Shown here: piece by piece, positions 26,943 through 34,655 of the stretch
Layout: every line of letters starts with the position of its first letter
Position numbering within the stretch: position 1 is the first letter of the stretch
Source: Chromatiales bacterium
GTDB lineage: Bacteria > Pseudomonadota > Gammaproteobacteria > UBA6429 > Thiohalophilaceae
Direction of reading: 5' to 3'
NCBI GenBank assembly: GCA_027032075.1
Contig: JALVOC010000039.1
Span: 1-44,288, forward strand
DNA length: 44,288 nt
Translations under genes and position numbers: made by a program
The notes under the pieces: generated by a model
Told to the model about the DNA's origin: nothing
Database searches by the model: none
The model's input: the letters and a program-made list of their open reading frames with translations, nothing else

Positions 26943-27340
26943 TCAGAAAGATTCCAGCAAAAACCCGCCTGCTTCACCCATAACACATCTTCCATGGGAC
27001 AAAATAAGGTTCCCCGGCTGCCACTTCAATATCCTGTTCAGGGCATTTCGGGCCTTGAATTTGCCACCAAAGACGAAGCCTGGATGCCGCTCAATCGGCG
27101 TTTTCCCATGAGGCGCCAGAATACCTGCAAACCTTGCCAATTTTTTCTGCCGCCAGTTTATTTTCTGTCAAACCGGTCACTATCAGGGTTTTACCGACTT
27201 TATGATAGAACACCACTTCTTCCATCAGGGGGCTGCCGCGAAATACAGTCTGGTCGGTTTCAGCTTGCCGTTCCTTTTCCGCTTGTCACCCAGCTGAAAA
27301 TCAAACAAGCTGCATCTCATTTCCCCGGCGGAGTGCCAGT
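26943..27340 (-). pseudogene. decayed DUF4336 protein gene
   Basis: Three frames on the minus strand together spell the second half of a DUF4336 (MBL-like) protein. Near 27285-27330: SLFDFQLGD. From 27285 to about 27147: DQTVFRGSPLMEEVVFYHKV... with the family core EEVVFxHKxxKTLI. From 27140 to 26943: LARFAGILAPHGKTP... and ILKWQPGNLILSHGRCV, the conserved late HG motif. The last shift falls in a run of six A (27141-27146); removing one A joins the frames as AEKLARFAG. Another shift or stop (TGA at 27286-27288) separates the first two. The N-terminal half is not found. The gene is dead here, unless sequencing errors explain all breaks. Confidence 0.75.
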
Positions 27341-27392
27341 GCTGAATGCCAGCAAAGCAGTGGCAACAGCAAGACGCGCTTTTACAGATAAT

Positions 27393-27839
27393 CTATGTTT
27401 TTTCTGCCTGGCACCCCGGCTGCCAGCCACAATGCCTGCATGGTTTGCATCCGTTTAATGTCGCATACGCCTGCTTGATTGGCATTTTTTTTCCATTGCC
27501 GAATCTTGTCAAAACCTTTCCACATTGCGGGCATTTTATTTCGTGGTAGAGAAAATAAATGCTTGTTGCCTCCAGCACCAGCGAAACGGCAAAGGCGGAA
27601 AGCAACAGTACAATGAATTTCAGGTTCGTGAAGGATGCAACAACAAGGGAAAAGACGATTCCCAGCGGCAAACCCAGCCGCGCGGCCAATTCCATTTTCG
27701 CCACCCATCCTTTTCCCAGGATAGACCATGTTGTCACGTTTTTATCGACCATCTCGGGAAAACCGGCTATTTTATTATCGGCACTGTGTTTGCACGATTT
27801 TTCATCGGAAAAATATAGCATACCCCATAATCTGATCAT
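27393..27839 (-). CDS. membrane protein with C-terminal zinc ribbon
   Basis: 148 residues. Two hydrophobic helices (about 53-70 and 74-98) are followed by a short zinc-ribbon-like tail: Cys103-x2-Cys106 (CPQCG) and Cys134-x2-Cys137 (CRHCGW), with an additional Cys131. The tail is probably cytoplasmic given the KKMPIK stretch. The first 35 residues are poorly defined; a later methionine at residue 30 or 49 could be the start. No family recognised. The end of this gene abuts the decayed DUF4336 gene. Confidence 0.7.
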   Translation of the reverse strand: MIRLWGMLYFSDEKSCKHSADNKIAGFPEMVDKNVTTWSILGKGWVAKMELAARLGLPLGIVFSLVVASFTNLKFIVLLLSAFAVSLVLEATSIYFLYHEIKCPQCGKVLTRFGNGKKMPIKQAYATLNGCKPCRHCGWQPGCQAEKT

Positions 27840-28060
27840 GCTATTTCACTGGATCGATGCCAAACGGTATGATAGTGAAACAGGCGCTTGCTTTGATATT
27901 ATTTTGTCCGGCAATGCAGGCACAGCCGCAGGGTGTTTGCGCTACGTGGCCGCCGCTACCCCCGCACTCCTTCCGATCATGAGGAAATAGGGGCCAAACC
28001 CTGAAAAACGGGTATAATCCGCGCTTTTCGTTTAAATTGTCCGGAAAGGCCCGAGTCGAG

Positions 28061-29821
28061 ATGAAGTCACAACTAACCGAACTGGTTACCGCCGCAATTC
28101 GTACCCTGCAAGGGGACGGCGGGCTGCCGCCTGATATACCGCTCAATATCCAGATTGAACGCACCCGCGATCCCCGCCATGGTGATTACGCCTGCAATAT
28201 CGCCATGATGCTGGCAAAGCCGGCCAAATCCAAACCCCGTGAACTGGCGGAAAAACTGGTTGCCGCCTTGCCGGCCTCCGGCATCGTCGACAGGGTCGAT
28301 ATCGCCGGGCCGGGCTTTATCAATTTCACACTGAAAAAACAGGCTGTTCTCTCGGTCATCCCGGCGATCCTCGAAGCGGGCGAAAACTACGGCCGTTCCA
28401 ACCTTGGCGCAGGGAAAAAAATCCAGGTGGAATTCGTTTCCGCCAACCCCACCGGACCGCTGCACGTCGGTCACGGCCGGGGGGCCGCTTACGGTGCGGC
28501 GGTCGCCGATCTGCTGGCAGCGGTTGGTTTTGAGGTGCACCGCGAATACTATGTCAACGACGCCGGCCGGCAGATGGACATCCTTGCTGTCAGTGTCTGG
28601 CTGCGTTACCTGGAACTGTGCGGCGAGGAGTTGCCTTTCCCGAGCAATGGCTACAAGGGTGACTATGTCTGGGATATCGCCGCCAAGCTGCACCGTGAGA
28701 ACGGTGACAAATTTCACCATGCCTGGGCGGTGTTCGCACAACCACTGCCGGCAGACGAAGCGGAGGGCGGCGACAAGGAAAAATATATCGACGCGGTGAT
28801 CCTTCAGGCGAAAACATACCTTGGCGAAACGGACTACCGCTTTATTTTTGATACCGGCCTCAACTATATCCTCGATGACATCCGTGACGATTTGATGCAG
28901 TTCGGCATCGTCTACGAAAACTGGTTCTCCGAACGCTCCCTCACCGAGGGGGGTGCGGTAAGCCGCGCCATCGCCCGCTTGCAGGAAAGCGGCCACACCT
29001 ACGAAAAAGATGGCGCCCTCTGGTTCCGCTCTTCCGACTACGGCGACGAAAAGGACCGGGTGCTGGTGCGGGACAACGGCCAGGCGACCTACTTCGCCTC
29101 AGACATCGCCTACCACATGGACAAGCTGGAACGTGGTTTCGAACGTGTCATCGATGTCTGGGGCGCGGATCACCATGGCTATGTGCCACGGGTGAAGGCC
29201 GCCCTGCGGGCACTCGGGGACGATGCCGACAAGCTCGATGTGCTGCTGGTACAGTTCGCCATCCTCTATCGCGGCGGCGAAAAAGTGCAGATGTCCACCC
29301 GCTCCGGTGAGTTTGTAACCCTGCGCCAGTTACGCAAGGAAGTGGGCAGTGATGCGGCACGTTTCTTCTATGTGATACGCAAGTGCGAACAGCACCTCGA
29401 TTTCGATCTGGATCTGGCCAAATCCCGCTCCAATGACAATCCCATGTATTACATCCAGTATGCCCATGCCCGTGTCTGCAGCGTCTTCCGGCAAATGGAA
29501 GAGAAAGGGCTGGACTACGATGAGGAGACCGGCCTGGCCAATCTCACCCGCCTGGCCGAACCTCACGAGGAGGCCATCATCACCCGCCTCTGCCGTTACC
29601 CGGAAGTGGTGGAAAGTGCCGCCCTGCAACATGAACCACACCAACTGGCCCATTATCTGCGGGAACTGGCCAATGAGTTCCATACCTATTATAACGCGCA
29701 CCAGTTTCTGGTGGATGCCGGTGAATTGCGCCATGCCCGTCTGAGCCTGATCGGCGCAACCCGGCAGGTGATCGCCAACGGGCTCGGCTTGCTGGGTGTT
29801 TCCGCGCCGGAAAAAATGTAG
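28061..29821 (+). CDS. argS: arginyl-tRNA synthetase
   Basis: 586 residues from the ATG at 28061; an upstream TTG at 28037 is less likely. It charges tRNA-Arg. The N-terminal additional domain (about 1-110) and the class I catalytic core are visible, with the HIGH-type motif HVGH (135-138, in [19 protein letters not shown]), and the second signature degenerate as usual for ArgRS ([11 protein letters not shown]). The C-terminal anticodon-binding domain ends with [21 protein letters not shown] good -10 (TATAAT, 28013-28018) lies just upstream. argS followed by a SPOR-domain gene is a common gammaproteobacterial pair. Confidence 0.98.
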   Translation: MKSQLTELVTAAIRTLQGDGGLPPDIPLNIQIERTRDPRHGDYACNIAMMLAKPAKSKPRELAEKLVAALPASGIVDRVDIAGPGFINFTLKKQAVLSVIPAILEAGENYGRSNLGAGKKIQVEFVSANPTGPLHVGHGRGAAYGAAVADLLAAVGFEVHREYYVNDAGRQMDILAVSVWLRYLELCGEELPFPSNGYKGDYVWDIAAKLHRENGDKFHHAWAVFAQPLPADEAEGGDKEKYIDAVILQAKTYLGETDYRFIFDTGLNYILDDIRDDLMQFGIVYENWFSERSLTEGGAVSRAIARLQESGHTYEKDGALWFRSSDYGDEKDRVLVRDNGQATYFASDIAYHMDKLERGFERVIDVWGADHHGYVPRVKAALRALGDDADKLDVLLVQFAILYRGGEKVQMSTRSGEFVTLRQLRKEVGSDAARFFYVIRKCEQHLDFDLDLAKSRSNDNPMYYIQYAHARVCSVFRQMEEKGLDYDEETGLANLTRLAEPHEEAIITRLCRYPEVVESAALQHEPHQLAHYLRELANEFHTYYNAHQFLVDAGELRHARLSLIGATRQVIANGLGLLGVSAPEKM

Positions 29822-29935
29822 TGAAAGAAAGGTGCGCTAATTTCGATGTATTCGCTGGCACCCTGCACATCATTTTCTATATACTCGGAACTGCTTTGAG
29901 ACATTCCCTGAAACCCGCATCCGTAAACTGAATTC

Positions 29936-30538
29936 ATGTCCCGCGATTACGCCAACAGCCCGCGCCCGAAACACAAGGCTTCCCTGCCAGGCTGGGTATG
30001 GATGCTGGGCGGTCTTTTTATCGGTTTGTTCGTCGCCTTGCTGGTCTATCTCCATCAGACCAATCCATTGCGACAAAAAGCCGATATCACCGGCGCGGTA
30101 AGCAATCTGTTTAAACAAAAAACCCGTGAGGCGCGCGAGGCGCTCAAGCGCCGGGCCGACACTCCGGAGAATAACGCAGAGAAGAGCAATCGCCCGCGTT
30201 TTGATTTTTATACCATCCTGCCGGAACTGGAAGTCGCCATTCCGGAAGAGGAGTTGATCGCAGCAAGCAAAAAACCTGACAGCAGCAGCACACCCAGCAG
30301 CGGCAACTACATGTTGCAGGCCGGATCGTTCCGAAACCTGCAACAGGCCGATCGGCTCAAGGCCAAACTGGCATTGCAGGGTATCGTCGCCTCCATCCAG
30401 ACAGTGCGGATTAAAAATGGCGAAACCTGGCATCGCGTGCGTGTCGGCCCCATCAGAAATATTGCCGAACTGAACCGGACGCGCAAACGCCTGCGTAATA
30501 TCGGTGTACCCTCCATCGTGGTAAAAAATAAAAGTTAG
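29936..30538 (+). CDS. SPOR-domain membrane protein, FtsN/DedD-like
   Basis: 200 residues. Short basic cytoplasmic tail, one membrane helix (about 18-42), a charged linker of about 75 residues, and a C-terminal SPOR domain (about 122-200: YMLQAGSFRNLQQADRLKAKLA...TWHRVRVGPIRN). SPOR domains bind glycan strands stripped of stem peptides at the division septum. The position behind argS is where the FtsN-like protein is found in many gammaproteobacteria, but the usual hslVU genes do not follow here. Ribosome binding site is weak. Confidence 0.9.
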   Translation: MSRDYANSPRPKHKASLPGWVWMLGGLFIGLFVALLVYLHQTNPLRQKADITGAVSNLFKQKTREAREALKRRADTPENNAEKSNRPRFDFYTILPELEVAIPEEELIAASKKPDSSSTPSSGNYMLQAGSFRNLQQADRLKAKLALQGIVASIQTVRIKNGETWHRVRVGPIRNIAELNRTRKRLRNIGVPSIVVKNKS

Positions 30539-30591
30539 TGGTTTGACGGCTTTTGCCATGCCTTCGCCCCGGCTCCCTGTTATATAGCGCA

Positions 30592-31275
30592 ATGCCTTAC
30601 CTGCTTTTAATTCTCCTGTTGATCGCCCTGCTGTTCGGCCCGCAATGGTTGGCGCAATATACCTTCCGCCGTCATGCCAGGCCACTGCCGCACATCCCCG
30701 GCAGTGGTGGCGAGCTGGCGCGCCACCTGCTGGACCGGTTTGAGATGCCGGCGGTCAAGGTGGAAAAAAGCGAGGCGGGGAACGATCATTATGATCCCGA
30801 GAGCCGCACGGTTCGTTTAAGCCCCGATAATCATGATCGGAATTCACTCACCGCCGTGGCGGTGGCGGCCCACGAGGTGGGACACGCCATCCAGCATCAT
30901 CGCGGTGAACCCATGCTGCTGTTGCGCACCCGCCTTAGCCGCGTGGCACTGTCCCTGCAGAAACTGGGAGCGGCCGCCCTGCTGGTGATGCCGGTTGCAG
31001 CCCTCGTCAGCCGCTCACCGGCGATGGGTTTTCTGCTGCTGCTCGCTGGCGTTGGCTCCATGTTTCTCACCACCCTGGTGCATCTCGTCACCTTGCCGGT
31101 GGAGCTGGATGCCAGTTTTAACAAGGCCCTGCCTATCCTGCGAAATGGCTATATCGCAAAAGAGGACGAAGCGGCGGTAAGAAAAATTCTGCGCGCCGCC
31201 GCCCTGACCTATGTTGCCGGCTCACTCGCCAGCCTGCTCAACTTCTGGCGCTGGGCATCGATTTTACGGCGCTGA
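30592..31275 (+). CDS. membrane neutral zinc metallopeptidase (PF04298, YugP-like)
   Basis: 227 residues from the ATG at 30592. A membrane helix at the start (about 3-22) is followed by the peptidase site His94-Glu-x2-His98 (AAHEVGHAIQHH), preceded by the conserved region RTVRLSPDNHDRNSLTAVAVAAHE. Two or three hydrophobic helices (about 120-165) and the late LPVELDASFNKALPIL...EDEAAVRKILRAAALTYVA motif complete the family pattern. Substrates are not known for this group. It starts 54 bases after the SPOR gene and may be co-transcribed; phoA follows with its own Pho box. Confidence 0.9.
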   Translation: MPYLLLILLLIALLFGPQWLAQYTFRRHARPLPHIPGSGGELARHLLDRFEMPAVKVEKSEAGNDHYDPESRTVRLSPDNHDRNSLTAVAVAAHEVGHAIQHHRGEPMLLLRTRLSRVALSLQKLGAAALLVMPVAALVSRSPAMGFLLLLAGVGSMFLTTLVHLVTLPVELDASFNKALPILRNGYIAKEDEAAVRKILRAAALTYVAGSLASLLNFWRWASILRR

Positions 31276-31329
31276 TTCACCCACCAAGATTTTTTTTACC
31301 CTGTTACCCCACCTGCTTTTTGACCCAAG

Positions 31330-31358
31330 CTGTCATCCTTCCTTCATCTTCCCGTCAT
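31330..31358 (+). promoter_or_regulatory. Pho box of phoA
   Basis: Three direct repeats of the PhoB half-site at 11-base period: CTGTCAT (31330-31336), CCTTCAT (31341-31347) and CCGTCAT (31352-31358), each separated by 4 bases. The first matches the consensus fully. It lies 54 bases before the phoA start, as expected for PhoB activation under phosphate limitation. Confidence 0.85.
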
Positions 31359-31411
31359 ACGGCCTCTGCATCATCCGCCCTGTCTCATCACCAAACCTAC
31401 AGGGGAAAATC

Positions 31412-32971
31412 ATGAAACTGAAACATGTTGCCATCGCTGCGGCTGTCGGCGCGTCCGTACCGGCACTGGTGCAGGCGGAATCACCGGAAAGCTGGTATAC
31501 CGCAGGTGCGCAAGCGGTCCAACAGGCGCACCACCTGAAGCGGAATAAACACCGGGCGAAAAACGTTATCCTGTTTGTCGGGGATGGCATGGGCATCTCC
31601 ACCGTAACCGCAGCACGCATTCTGGCAGGCCAGCTCCGCGGCGAAAGCGGTGAGGAAAACAGGCTCAGCTTTGAAACACTGCCGTATGTTGCCTTGTCCA
31701 AGACTTACAACACCAATCAGCAAACGCCTGACTCGGCCGGCACCATGACGGCAATGATGACCGGAGTGAAAAGCAAGGCGGGGGTCATCAGCGTCAACCA
31801 GAACAGCTACCGCGGGGATTGTGCCAGCTCCAAGGGCAACGAACTCATCACTTTCCTGGAGGAGGCGGAAATCTCCGGGATGGCGACCGGGGTGGTCACC
31901 ACAGCCCGTCTGACCCATGCGACTCCGGCGGCAACCTATGCGCATACGCCGGAACGCAACTGGGAGGATGATCATGATCTGCCACAGGAAGCAAAGGATA
32001 ACGGCTGCAAGGATATCGCCCGCCAGTTGATCGAATTCCCCTATGGTGACGGCCTGGAAGTTGCCATGGGCGGCGGGCGCCGCAACTTCTGGCCACGCAA
32101 CCTGCCCGATTTGGAAGACAGCGGCAAATACGGGGAGCGCGACGATCAGCGCAACCTGACCGAAGAGTGGATCAACCGCTACAGCAACGCCGCCTTTGTC
32201 TGGAACAAGGAACAGTTCGATGCAATCGATCCAGAGGAAGTCGATCATTTGCTGGGCCTGTTCGATCGCTCCCACATGGAGTACGACTCCGATCGCCCCA
32301 GGGATGTGGCCGGCGAACCCTCGCTGGGTGATATGACCGCCAAGGCAATCGATATTCTCAACAAGGACAAGGACGGCTTTTTCCTCATGGTGGAAGCCGG
32401 CCGGATCGATCACGGCCACCATGCCGGAAATGCCTACCGCGCATTGACCGATACCATCGAGTTTGCCCGGGCAATCAAGCTGGCGATGGACAAAACCGAT
32501 CGCGAGGATACGCTGATCATCGTCACCGCTGATCACAGCCATGTCTTCACCATTGCCGGTTACCCCACACGTGGCAACCCGATTCTGGGAAAAGTGATTG
32601 GCAACGACAGCCGTGGCAATGCCAATACCAGCTTTGCGCTCGCCGCCGACAACATGCCGTACACCACCCTGGGTTACAACAATGGCCGCGGTTTTGCCAT
32701 GCTGGAAACCGGCGGTGACACCCACTATGACGAAGCCATTCAGCCTGGCCGCGTCGCCGATCTGAGTTCCATCGATACCGAAGACGAGGGCTTCCATCAG
32801 GAAGCACTGGTGCCACTGGGTGCGGAAACCCACGCAGCCGAGGACGTCGCCATCTATGCCGGTGGCCCGGGCGCCTATCTGCTGCATGGTGTACAGGAGC
32901 AGAATGTCATCTATCACGTCATGAAAAGTGCCACGCACATCAAAAAGCGCGAACATGATGACAGGGATTAA
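31412..32971 (+). CDS. phoA: alkaline phosphatase
   Basis: 519 residues from the ATG at 31412; the frame extends upstream through the Pho box but the signal peptide fixes the start. Residues 1-22 are a signal peptide (cut after VQA), so the enzyme acts in the periplasm, releasing phosphate from organic esters. Catalytic features: metal Asp in FVGDGMG (58-61), nucleophile Ser108 (TPDSAGTMTAMMTG), zinc and magnesium ligands in EAGRIDHGHHAGN and VTADHSHVF, and the late GAETHAAEDVAIYAGG with the third zinc histidine. Regulated by the upstream Pho box; a GC-rich hairpin follows the stop. Confidence 0.96.
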   Translation: MKLKHVAIAAAVGASVPALVQAESPESWYTAGAQAVQQAHHLKRNKHRAKNVILFVGDGMGISTVTAARILAGQLRGESGEENRLSFETLPYVALSKTYNTNQQTPDSAGTMTAMMTGVKSKAGVISVNQNSYRGDCASSKGNELITFLEEAEISGMATGVVTTARLTHATPAATYAHTPERNWEDDHDLPQEAKDNGCKDIARQLIEFPYGDGLEVAMGGGRRNFWPRNLPDLEDSGKYGERDDQRNLTEEWINRYSNAAFVWNKEQFDAIDPEEVDHLLGLFDRSHMEYDSDRPRDVAGEPSLGDMTAKAIDILNKDKDGFFLMVEAGRIDHGHHAGNAYRALTDTIEFARAIKLAMDKTDREDTLIIVTADHSHVFTIAGYPTRGNPILGKVIGNDSRGNANTSFALAADNMPYTTLGYNNGRGFAMLETGGDTHYDEAIQPGRVADLSSIDTEDEGFHQEALVPLGAETHAAEDVAIYAGGPGAYLLHGVQEQNVIYHVMKSATHIKKREHDDRD

Positions 32972-32992
32972 TCCTGCTCCATCATGGTAAAC

Positions 32993-33019
32993 AAACGGGG
33001 CGCCGCAAGCGCCCCGTTT
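32993..33019 (+). terminator. probable phoA terminator
   Basis: Perfect 11-bp stem AAACGGGGCGC / GCGCCCCGTTT with loop of 5, 22 bases after phoA. Only three T end the right arm, so it is a strong hairpin with a weak tail. Confidence 0.7.
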
Positions 33020-33208
33020 CCAACATTAAAGGTAAAACAAGATGCGGATTTCCTTTCGGCGCGATTGTTCGAAACCGGCGGGAATGATGAATTTTCTGAG
33101 GGTTCTGATATTGCTCGGCCCCTCCCCTGTTTCGGCAAATGATTTGCACCCTTCCACTCCCGACCCGAGAAAAGGGGGACAGGCAAGGCCCGTCTACACC
33201 TGTTTTTT

Positions 33209-34114
33209 TCAGAGCCAGTTACTGAATAAAAAGCCGATGCCGAGCCGGCTGATCCGGTGGTTATAGTCGATCAGGCTTTCACCATAACCGTTGAAGTATT
33301 GCAGGTACCATTTGACTTCGTCCCCGAGGGGATAGGCCCAGTCCAGTTGCACCGCGCCATAATTGGGCGAAGCAAAATTGTTACGCAGCATCAATGAAAA
33401 TTCATTTTTGCGGTAACGATAAAATGCCTTTAATTCACCGCGCCCCATGTATTCCAGAATATCCGGGTTGTCATCACCCTCCGCTGCCAACGGATCTGTT
33501 TTATTGTCTTCGGAAAAACGCACCCAGGGTTTGAGACTGAGATAAAAACTCCCCCTTCCCAGGACAAAATTCAGATAGGCACGGTTCCAGCTGCGTGACA
33601 AGGGCACAGCACGGCCATTGGACTGGTGCACCACACCCAGCAGAACACGCTTCAGCTCCATGCCGAATATTTTATTATCCGTTCTCAGCATCCAGAAAAA
33701 CTCGGGCTCGTAGTTCGTTTCCCGGAACGGGCTGGAGTATTTCGCATTATAAGCCTGCCAGAAACTTTGCTGGGTATAGCCGAAATACACCACACTGTTG
33801 GTATCGAACGGGCTGTCCCACAGGGAAACCTTCAGGCTGAACTGGAATTTCATTTCCACCCGATCCAGCTTCTCATAGGTTTGATTGGGATCGAGATTAT
33901 AGCTCAGCGGCAACAGGTAATTGGGTTTATAGGCTTTGAGTAAAAAAGGATTTTCTGCCGCCTTCTGCTTCTCCCTCTCATCCTGCTGCTCCCTGCCATT
34001 CGGATCTTTCGGCCTGTCCTCATCGACAACCCCGGGGGCAGCGGCGGACATCTGCATAAAACCCAAGTAAATGACGACAACCGCTGGTGTAAAACACTTC
34101 CTGACTTTCACCAC
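33209..34114 (-). CDS. pldA: outer-membrane phospholipase A1
   Basis: 301 residues; starts with two GTG codons (34114 or 34111) behind the ribosome binding site GGGAGG. The signal peptide covers about 1-25. The mature beta-barrel ends in a Trp-Leu. The catalytic residues of OMPLA are visible with exact spacing: His163, Ser165 (VVHQSNG) and Asn177 (WNRAYLN), which correspond to His142, Ser144 and Asn156 in Escherichia coli. It hydrolyses phospholipids misplaced in the outer leaflet, activated by dimerisation and calcium. A charged lead segment (about 30-55, rich in Asp, Glu, Arg, Gln) precedes the barrel. It is the only gene on its strand here, between phoA and the cupin. Confidence 0.93.
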   Translation of the reverse strand: MVKVRKCFTPAVVVIYLGFMQMSAAAPGVVDEDRPKDPNGREQQDEREKQKAAENPFLLKAYKPNYLLPLSYNLDPNQTYEKLDRVEMKFQFSLKVSLWDSPFDTNSVVYFGYTQQSFWQAYNAKYSSPFRETNYEPEFFWMLRTDNKIFGMELKRVLLGVVHQSNGRAVPLSRSWNRAYLNFVLGRGSFYLSLKPWVRFSEDNKTDPLAAEGDDNPDILEYMGRGELKAFYRYRKNEFSLMLRNNFASPNYGAVQLDWAYPLGDEVKWYLQYFNGYGESLIDYNHRISRLGIGFLFSNWL

Positions 34115-34164
34115 ACACCTCCCTGTTATGATTATTTAAAAGGCCTTGTATTGATTTTCCCTCT

Positions 34165-34440
34165 TCACTCAAAATTATAGTGCTTCCTGACCTCTTTGCG
34201 AATCTCCCAGGTACACGACATACCTTTGGGAAAACTGACGAGGTCACCTGCGCCCATGCTGACCGCTTCACCACCCTCTGGCGTAACGATCACCTCACCC
34301 TCGAGAAAATAACAGACTTCCGCCTGATCATAGCTCCAGGGAAACGTCGATTCCTCTTTCGTCCAGATGGGCCACTCAAAAACCCCCATGACTTCCAGTT
34401 TGGCGGAGGAAGGATTGTGTTCGATGAGAATCTTCTTCAT
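34165..34440 (-). CDS. cupin-domain protein (DUF861/Cupin_3 type)
   Basis: 91 residues from the ATG at 34440 with ribosome binding site GAGGT. A single short cupin barrel with VCYFLEGEVIVTPEGGEAVSMGAGDLVSFPKGMSCTWEI, the pattern of the EutQ/ureidoglycine-type cupin family. Metal ligands typical of cupins are partly missing (first motif has one Glu and no histidine), so it may bind ligand without metal. Function unknown. A MITE copy ends about 25 bases before its start and probably separates it from its original promoter or from the speA operon. Confidence 0.85.
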   Translation of the reverse strand: MKKILIEHNPSSAKLEVMGVFEWPIWTKEESTFPWSYDQAEVCYFLEGEVIVTPEGGEAVSMGAGDLVSFPKGMSCTWEIRKEVRKHYNFE

Positions 34441-34465
34441 ATTTTTTACCTCAGTGCTTTCTAAA

Positions 34466-34556
34466 TCAGGTGTTCCGAATACCAGTACACTTGGGGAACG
34501 GAGCATCAGGACCAGAATCTGCCAACAATGTTAAATGATCTGGTATTCGGAATACT
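34466..34556. mobile_element. MITE-like element, short copy
   Basis: About 90 bp. Ends GTGTTCCGAATACCAG and CTGGTATTCGGAATAC are inverted repeats; the internal GTACACTTGG and GCATCAGGACCAG match the long copy at 1619-1650, and TTAAATGATCTGGTATTCGG matches its right end. It lies between the cupin start and the truncated gene after speA and supplies the last part of the latter's reading frame. Confidence 0.8.
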
Positions 34557-34655
34557 ATTTGGCAAACAATCATGGAGTAACTCCGTGGCATCAATCACAT
34601 AACCAAACAGCGGCAGCCGTTTGATTATTTTGTCCTGATCCGGCGGCTTGCTCAT
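34506..34655 (-). pseudogene. small gene coupled to speA, end replaced by MITE
   Basis: The ATG overlaps the speA stop by four bases (ATGA), a classical sign of translational coupling. The frame runs 49 codons: about 32 from the original gene (MSKPPDQDKIIKRLPLFGYV then IDATELLHDCLP) and about 17 read from the MITE up to a TGA inside it. I do not recognise the original protein; its missing part is not seen across the element, where the cupin starts with its own ribosome binding site. A fusion of this frame with the cupin before MITE insertion cannot be excluded. Confidence 0.55.

Noticed and set aside
29822-29935. tRNA or small RNA between argS and the SPOR gene
   Set aside because: No cloverleaf or T-loop sequence and no terminator; ordinary spacer.
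31481-32956. 491-residue open frame antisense to phoA
   Set aside because: Complete overlap with phoA, whose catalytic motifs are intact; the antisense translation has no family pattern.
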